Origin: a candidate division WOR-3 bacterium
GTDB lineage: Bacteria; SDB-A
DNA: 43,880 nucleotides
NCBI GenBank assembly: GCA_016926475.1
Contig: JAFGON010000082.1
Location: 1-43,880, forward strand
Direction of reading: 5' to 3'
Part shown: positions 40,574-43,880 of the stretch, piece by piece
How positions within the stretch are numbered: the first letter of the stretch is position 1
Layout of the letters: every line of letters begins with the position of its first letter
Notes under the pieces: generated by a model
The model's input: only the letters and a program-made list of their open reading frames with translations
Told to the model about the DNA's origin: nothing
Databases searched by the model: none
Position numbers and translations under genes: made by a program

Positions 40574-41698
40574 ATGACAAAAATTCTTTTCAAGATTGGC
40601 TACGCCTATCACAAAGCGGCTTTTGATCCTGTCATAGACCTCATGGTGGATGACGACAAATATGATGTCTTTTTCACCCTCGACATGGAAAGAATCAGAA
40701 AGTTTTTTCTATTCGACGTGCCATATCAACAGCCGATAATCGATGAATGGGAAAAAAAGGGTTACAGGTTTACGAAGAACACCAGAGGTTTTGATGTAGT
40801 CATAACGGGGGACACTCTTAAAAACGCCGCTGATTACGGAAAGACAATGCTGTGCTTTTTAAATCACGGAACAGGCATAAAGAATATACTCTACAGGGAG
40901 CTGGCAAAAGTTCCCGATCATAGGTATCAGATTTTTGTCGAGGGACCTCACAGGGTTGAATCTCTTCAAAAATCCGGTAGGCTGGGGAAAAATGAAGTTC
41001 ACATCGTGGGGCTCCCTAAACTAGATTATTATTTCCAGGGAATGTTCAGCGATAGAACAGGGATTTTAAGCGATCTCGGTCTTGATCCGTCAAAGAAAAC
41101 CGTGGTCTACGCGCCGACGTATAAGCCAACATCATTATACGACCTAAAAGACGACATATTTGAACAGACGAAGGACTATAACCTGATAATCAAACTCCAT
41201 CCCTACAGCTGGATGGGGAAATACGCTCCTCACAATCAACACAGAATATATGAAAGAAAAATGAAAAAATATTCTCACGCGGTACTGTTGCCTTTCGAAT
41301 CATACAGCATAGTGCCCTATTACTCAGTAGCGGATACATTGATTGGCGAAGCTTCGAGCACGGTTTTCGACTTTCTCGCTCTCGGCAAATTCGGAATCGT
41401 CTACGATTTACCCTGCGATAAGCTGAACCATTCCGACGGAGAGCCACTTCTCGAGATTGACAACCGAGAATTTTTAAAAGGTGCTTTTGTCCACGTAAAA
41501 AGCGGAAAAGATTTAAGCATTGCTGTTGAAAGAGCTCTTAATCCGACACCGGATATGGTTCGGAAAGCTGATGAATACAGGCAAACCCTCTTTTATAAGC
41601 TCGACGGGAACGCTTCAAAAAGGTTCGTTCAGAAAATGGAAGAACTTTTAAAAGAGGGCGGTCACGAAAACAATCCGAATGAGGCTCTCGTAAATTGA
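40574..41698 (+). CDS. TagB/TagF-like CDP-glycerol (polyol-phosphate) glycerophosphotransferase homologue
   Basis: The 374-residue protein has the GT-B-like fold of the CDP-glycerol glycerophosphotransferase family. Motifs are CFLNHGTGIKN, the hinge VVYAPTYKPTSLYD, the donor-site LIIKLHPYSW and LIGEASSTVFDFLALGKFGIVYDLPCDKL. Family members transfer glycerol phosphate or ribitol phosphate from CDP-activated donors to build teichoic acids or capsules. There is no signal peptide, in line with a cytoplasmic enzyme at the inner membrane. The next gene, overlapping by four bases, makes a nucleotide-activated donor probably used here. ATG 40574 has no Shine-Dalgarno; a -10-like TATTAA seven bases upstream suggests a leaderless message. 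Confidence 0.82.
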   Translation: MTKILFKIGYAYHKAAFDPVIDLMVDDDKYDVFFTLDMERIRKFFLFDVPYQQPIIDEWEKKGYRFTKNTRGFDVVITGDTLKNAADYGKTMLCFLNHGTGIKNILYRELAKVPDHRYQIFVEGPHRVESLQKSGRLGKNEVHIVGLPKLDYYFQGMFSDRTGILSDLGLDPSKKTVVYAPTYKPTSLYDLKDDIFEQTKDYNLIIKLHPYSWMGKYAPHNQHRIYERKMKKYSHAVLLPFESYSIVPYYSVADTLIGEASSTVFDFLALGKFGIVYDLPCDKLNHSDGEPLLEIDNREFLKGAFVHVKSGKDLSIAVERALNPTPDMVRKADEYRQTLFYKLDGNASKRFVQKMEELLKEGGHENNPNEALVN

Positions 41699-42405
41699 AA
41701 GGCGTGATTATTGCCGCTGGAGACGGAAGCCGCCTGTGGCCCGAGACGAACAGAACTCCAAAATCCCTTTTGCCGTTTAAGCAAGACACAATTCTTTCGT
41801 GTGTGATTAAAAATCTTTCAAACGCTGGTGTAGATGATTTCATAATTGTTTTGGGTTTTAAATCCCAGATGATAATTGAGTATCTGAGAAAGAACGATTT
41901 GCTTGATTTTAAAATAAGTACAGTTCTGAACAGTGATTTTAAAAGAGGCAATGGAACTTCGGTTTTAAAGGCCTATGACCTGGTGGGGGATGATGATTTC
42001 ATACTCAGCATGTCTGATCACATTGTCAGCCCGTCGGCGATAAGGAGAGTTGTCGAAAAACAAGGAGAAAAGAATTATCTTCTGGTCGACAGAAGAGTTG
42101 ATGAAAATTTTGATATCGACGACGCGACTAAGGTACTGGCAGTTGAAAGAAAAATTGTAGATATCGGGAAGAGCATAACGAAATTCAACTGTATAGACTG
42201 TGGAATTTTCAAGCTTAAATCCAGTTTCATGAGAGCTATGAATGAGCAAATTAAAGTGGGGGAGGAATCAATAAGTTTAGGTGTAAAAAAGCTCATAGAA
42301 AAAAAGTTGATGGAAGCTGTCTTCATGGAAAACAAAGAAACCTGGATCGATATAGACACCCCCAAGGCATACAGGTTCGCTCTGGACAATTTCTGTAATC
42401 TTTAA
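41695..42405 (+). CDS. Nucleotidyltransferase resembling inositol-1-phosphate cytidylyltransferase
   Basis: The 236-residue GT-A-fold nucleotidyltransferase has the phosphate loop IIAAGDGSRLWPETNRTPKS. It carries a set of motifs I recognise from the IPCT half of archaeal and thermophile IPCT/DIPPS: KRGNGTSVLKAY, FILSMSDHIVSP, FDIDDATKVLAV, VDIGKSITKFNCIDCGIF and WIDIDTPKAY. IPCT makes CDP-inositol from CTP and inositol-1-phosphate. The phosphatidyltransferase-like DIPPS half is absent. A general sugar-phosphate nucleotidyltransferase is the alternative. The TTG start at 41695 overlaps the stop of the transferase gene (TTGA), so donor synthesis and transfer are coupled. Confidence 0.75.
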   Translation: MKGVIIAAGDGSRLWPETNRTPKSLLPFKQDTILSCVIKNLSNAGVDDFIIVLGFKSQMIIEYLRKNDLLDFKISTVLNSDFKRGNGTSVLKAYDLVGDDDFILSMSDHIVSPSAIRRVVEKQGEKNYLLVDRRVDENFDIDDATKVLAVERKIVDIGKSITKFNCIDCGIFKLKSSFMRAMNEQIKVGEESISLGVKKLIEKKLMEAVFMENKETWIDIDTPKAYRFALDNFCNL

Positions 42406-42490
42406 GTTATCAATCCTAATTTTTTTGACTTTGAATTTATGATACTTTCTGAGCTGTCAAACAGGATTCGGTGGCTTTGAAAGCAATCCC

Positions 42491-42856
42491 TTAAAACCTT
42501 CCCCTTCCTTTGCCTCTTCCTCTGCCTCTGCCGTCTCTGGGCCCCATTCCCATACCTTTTCCCATCCCCATTCCTTGACCTTTTCCCATTCCTCTGCCCG
42601 TTAATAAGCCAAAAGATTGTAATGCTCCGTATCCATCTAGAGGAGTATTATAAGATTTGTTCGCATTTTCTCCGATTTTGGTGTTTTCATCTTCAATTTC
42701 TATCGCTTTTTTCGGACAGGAAAGGGCTGCTTCCTTTAGACAAGTGGCGGTGACATTTTTTATTTTTGCCACATTGTTTTCCATCTCTATGCCTGCTGGG
42801 CAAATATTGGCGCAGATAGCGCATCCAATACATCTTTCTGCAATGATTCTGACCAT
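42491..42856 (-). CDS. Single-cluster [4Fe-4S] ferredoxin with Gly/Met/Arg-rich tail
   Basis: This 121-residue protein has two parts. Residues 1-55 are a Thermotoga/Desulfovibrio gigas-type ferredoxin. CIGCAICANICP supplies three ligands plus a Cys, and the distal TCLKEAALSCP supplies the fourth ligand and a probable disulfide partner, so only one cluster is expected. From about residue 86 a low-complexity tail of Gly-Met-Gly-Lys and Gly-Arg repeats follows, resembling DUF5320-like proteins found near Mrp/NifX cofactor genes. The tail might bind metal via methionines or bind nucleic acid; this is a guess. It starts immediately after the stop of the two-cluster ferredoxin gene. Confidence 0.85.
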   Translation of the reverse strand: MVRIIAERCIGCAICANICPAGIEMENNVAKIKNVTATCLKEAALSCPKKAIEIEDENTKIGENANKSYNTPLDGYGALQSFGLLTGRGMGKGQGMGMGKGMGMGPRDGRGRGRGKGRGRF

Positions 42857-43201
42857 TTACACCTCGATTTTTTTTATTTCATCCATTGTTTTTTCAGCGA
42901 CTGTCTTTTCTTTGTTAAAATGCTTGATAGTTCTTTCGAGAAAAGCCCTTTTTTCTTCAAGAGTTTTAAAATATTTCATCATATCTTTCGTTTTTTGAAT
43001 GTTTTCTTGAATCTCCATAGGTATTTTCTCACTGTCGTGTCTTACTGCGTCTTGGGGACAAAATTCGTGGCATTTACCGCATCTGATGCAATTCTGCATG
43101 TCAATAACTGCGTAAGCGTTTTTCATTTTCATCGCGTTAGTCGGACAAAGATTTACGCAGATAGCACACCCAATACATCTCTTTTCATCAACCCATGGCA
43201 T
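42857..43201 (-). CDS. Two-cluster [4Fe-4S] ferredoxin with helical C-terminus
   Basis: The 114-residue protein has two complete CxxCxxCxxxCP motifs, CIGCAICVNLCP (residues 9-20) and CIRCGKCHEFCP (about 38-49). A Lys/Glu-rich helical tail follows (KTKDMMKYFKTLEEKRAFLERTIKHF). It carries two low-potential clusters for electron transfer. GGAGG precedes the ATG closely. It is cotranscribed with the single-cluster ferredoxin and diverges from a metallo-beta-lactamase-fold gene. Such pairs often accompany MinD/Mrp-type iron-sulfur ATPases; none is visible in this window. Confidence 0.92.
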   Translation of the reverse strand: MPWVDEKRCIGCAICVNLCPTNAMKMKNAYAVIDMQNCIRCGKCHEFCPQDAVRHDSEKIPMEIQENIQKTKDMMKYFKTLEEKRAFLERTIKHFNKEKTVAEKTMDEIKKIEV

Positions 43202-43445
43202 TTATCCTCCAATTTCGATAATGTGTTTTTTCACCTTTGCAATAAAGAATTGTTTAAAATCTTTAATGTTTTGAGAATAAAGTTTTTTGAAAAAATACAA
43301 GTTGCGCGTTGTATTTTTAATATTGTGAACTGCTATCGATGATAAAGATTCAGACAACGAATTAATTCCTTGCAAAAAAATCCAAAAATGTTTAATTTTT
43401 TTAAAAAATATGTTATAATAATCTAACAAATTTGTCAATATAAAA
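43202..43445. other. Divergent promoter region, ferredoxins / MBL-fold gene
   Basis: This is a 244-base AT-rich gap. On the minus strand a perfect TTGACA (43438-43433) is followed 15 bases later by TATAAC, predicting a transcript with an unusually long leader of about 200 bases before the ferredoxin ATG. On the plus strand TATAAT at 43414-43419 predicts a start about 20 bases before the MBL gene. The two promoters overlap. A 78-codon frame across the leader begins with the TTG of the -35 box and is not considered a gene. Confidence 0.5.
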
Positions 43446-43880
43446 ATGGAAATTAAAATTCTTTACGACAACTATACAATCAGGGATGATCTAATATCAG
43501 ATCACGGTTTTTCTTGCCTTCTAAGGGCTCACGGGAAAACTATTCTTTTTGACACTGGAGCCGACGGTACCATTTTGCTTTCAAACATGAAAATATTGGG
43601 TGTCGACCCTCTCTCAGTAGATGAGGTTTTTATTTCACATCCTCACTTCGACCACATAGGAGGTCTGTCGGGATTTCTCAATGAAAACAATAATGTAGAT
43701 GTATGGGTTCCTTTTTCTTTCAGAGGGGTCAGAAGGGCAAAAAAAGTAGTTCATATAAAAGATCCAATGGTGTTGAGTGAAAATTTCTTTTCGACAGGTG
43801 AATTGGGAGGAATAGAACAGTCTCTGGCAGTAAAAACAGAAAAAGGAATTTCGCTTGTGGTTGGCTGTTCTCATCCTGAC
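43446..43880 (+). CDS. Metallo-beta-lactamase-fold hydrolase, partial (runs off right edge)
   Basis: The first 145 codons are present with no stop. The frame reads an N-terminal strand MEIKILYDN, TILFDTGADG, then the metal motif SHPHFDHIGG (His65, His67, Asp69, His70), and near the edge VVGCSHPD with the next His ligand. The short, two-layer form and GCSH motif match the subgroup annotated as dihydropterin-methyl-aminobenzene-phosphate synthase-like, often found near ferredoxins and Mrp/NifX-type genes. The substrate is not known. ATG 43446 lacks a Shine-Dalgarno; the promoter lies about 27-32 bases upstream. At least 100 residues are missing. Confidence 0.85.
   Translation, partial: MEIKILYDNYTIRDDLISDHGFSCLLRAHGKTILFDTGADGTILLSNMKILGVDPLSVDEVFISHPHFDHIGGLSGFLNENNNVDVWVPFSFRGVRRAKKVVHIKDPMVLSENFFSTGELGGIEQSLAVKTEKGISLVVGCSHPD

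Noticed and set aside
42520-42600. Short tandem repeats as a CRISPR or minisatellite
   Set aside because: They are in-frame codons for the Gly/Met/Lys/Arg tail of the ferredoxin; the units are 6-12 bases and there are no spacers.
43202-43438. 78-codon minus-strand frame before the ferredoxin genes
   Set aside because: Its TTG start is the -35 box of the likely promoter, it has no ribosome site, and its Phe/Lys/Ile-rich composition fits AT-rich leader DNA.

Overview
The window is a gene-dense bacterial chromosome segment of moderate to low GC. It probably comes from a diderm, uncultured lineage near the FCB/WOR-3 (Stahlbacteria, TA06) groups. The evidence is an Mla-type lipid ABC system, an MsbA-like exporter and an EnvC-like divisome factor (outer membrane), a FlgD/T9SS-like C-terminal sorting domain, a type IV pilin behind a sigma-54-like promoter, and a fused IspDF enzyme. 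The phylum is my inference, and I saw no rRNA or tRNA gene, CRISPR array or insertion sequence.

Layout. 1-660: an AT-rich, start-less fragment of a secreted protein, bounded by hairpins. 676-4201 (+): a TMTC/PMT-like membrane protein with TPRs, a type IV pilin and a DUF401 permease, apparently three separate transcription units. 4290-16232 (+): a tightly packed block with a catalytically degenerate LytM protein, DNA polymerase III delta', RicT/YaaT, MetG, SMC, FtsY, an MsbA-like exporter and one unknown. 16489-18528 (+): a long M29 aminopeptidase. 31168 down to 18545 (-): a run of fifteen genes joined mostly by ATGA/TGATG overlaps (dtd, yicC, gmk, rpoZ, coaBC, udg, dnaB, mlaE, mlaF, mlaD, radA, a degenerate PIN-TRAM protein, ispDF, COG2426, dus). 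31368-33173 (+): a membrane-anchored parvulin chaperone.

33268-39405 (-) is accessory and envelope-directed. It holds a lipoprotein, a BPL_N-type glutamine amidotransferase-like protein, a secreted HEEGH (zincin-like) protein whose only well-placed start codon is AUA, a small membrane protein, a cytidine deaminase and two secreted unknowns. 39614-40264 (-) is a methyltransferase. 40574-42405 (+) pairs a TagB/TagF-like glycerophosphotransferase homologue with a nucleotidyltransferase resembling inositol-1-phosphate cytidylyltransferase. This suggests a surface polymer or lipid modification that uses a CDP-activated polyol. 43201 down to 42491 (-) encodes two ferredoxins, one with a Gly/Met/Arg-rich tail, divergent from a metallo-beta-lactamase-fold gene that runs off the right edge.

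Most interesting: the AUA start with a perfectly spaced Shine-Dalgarno, the TagB plus CDP-polyol pair, the degenerate PIN-TRAM protein at the YacL position between radA and ispDF, the M29 peptidase with a large uncharacterised N-terminal region, several leaderless-looking starts, and an attenuator-like RNA structure with no downstream gene. Several starts were moved from the longest possible reading to one supported by a ribosome-binding site, coupling or a signal peptide; each entry says why.
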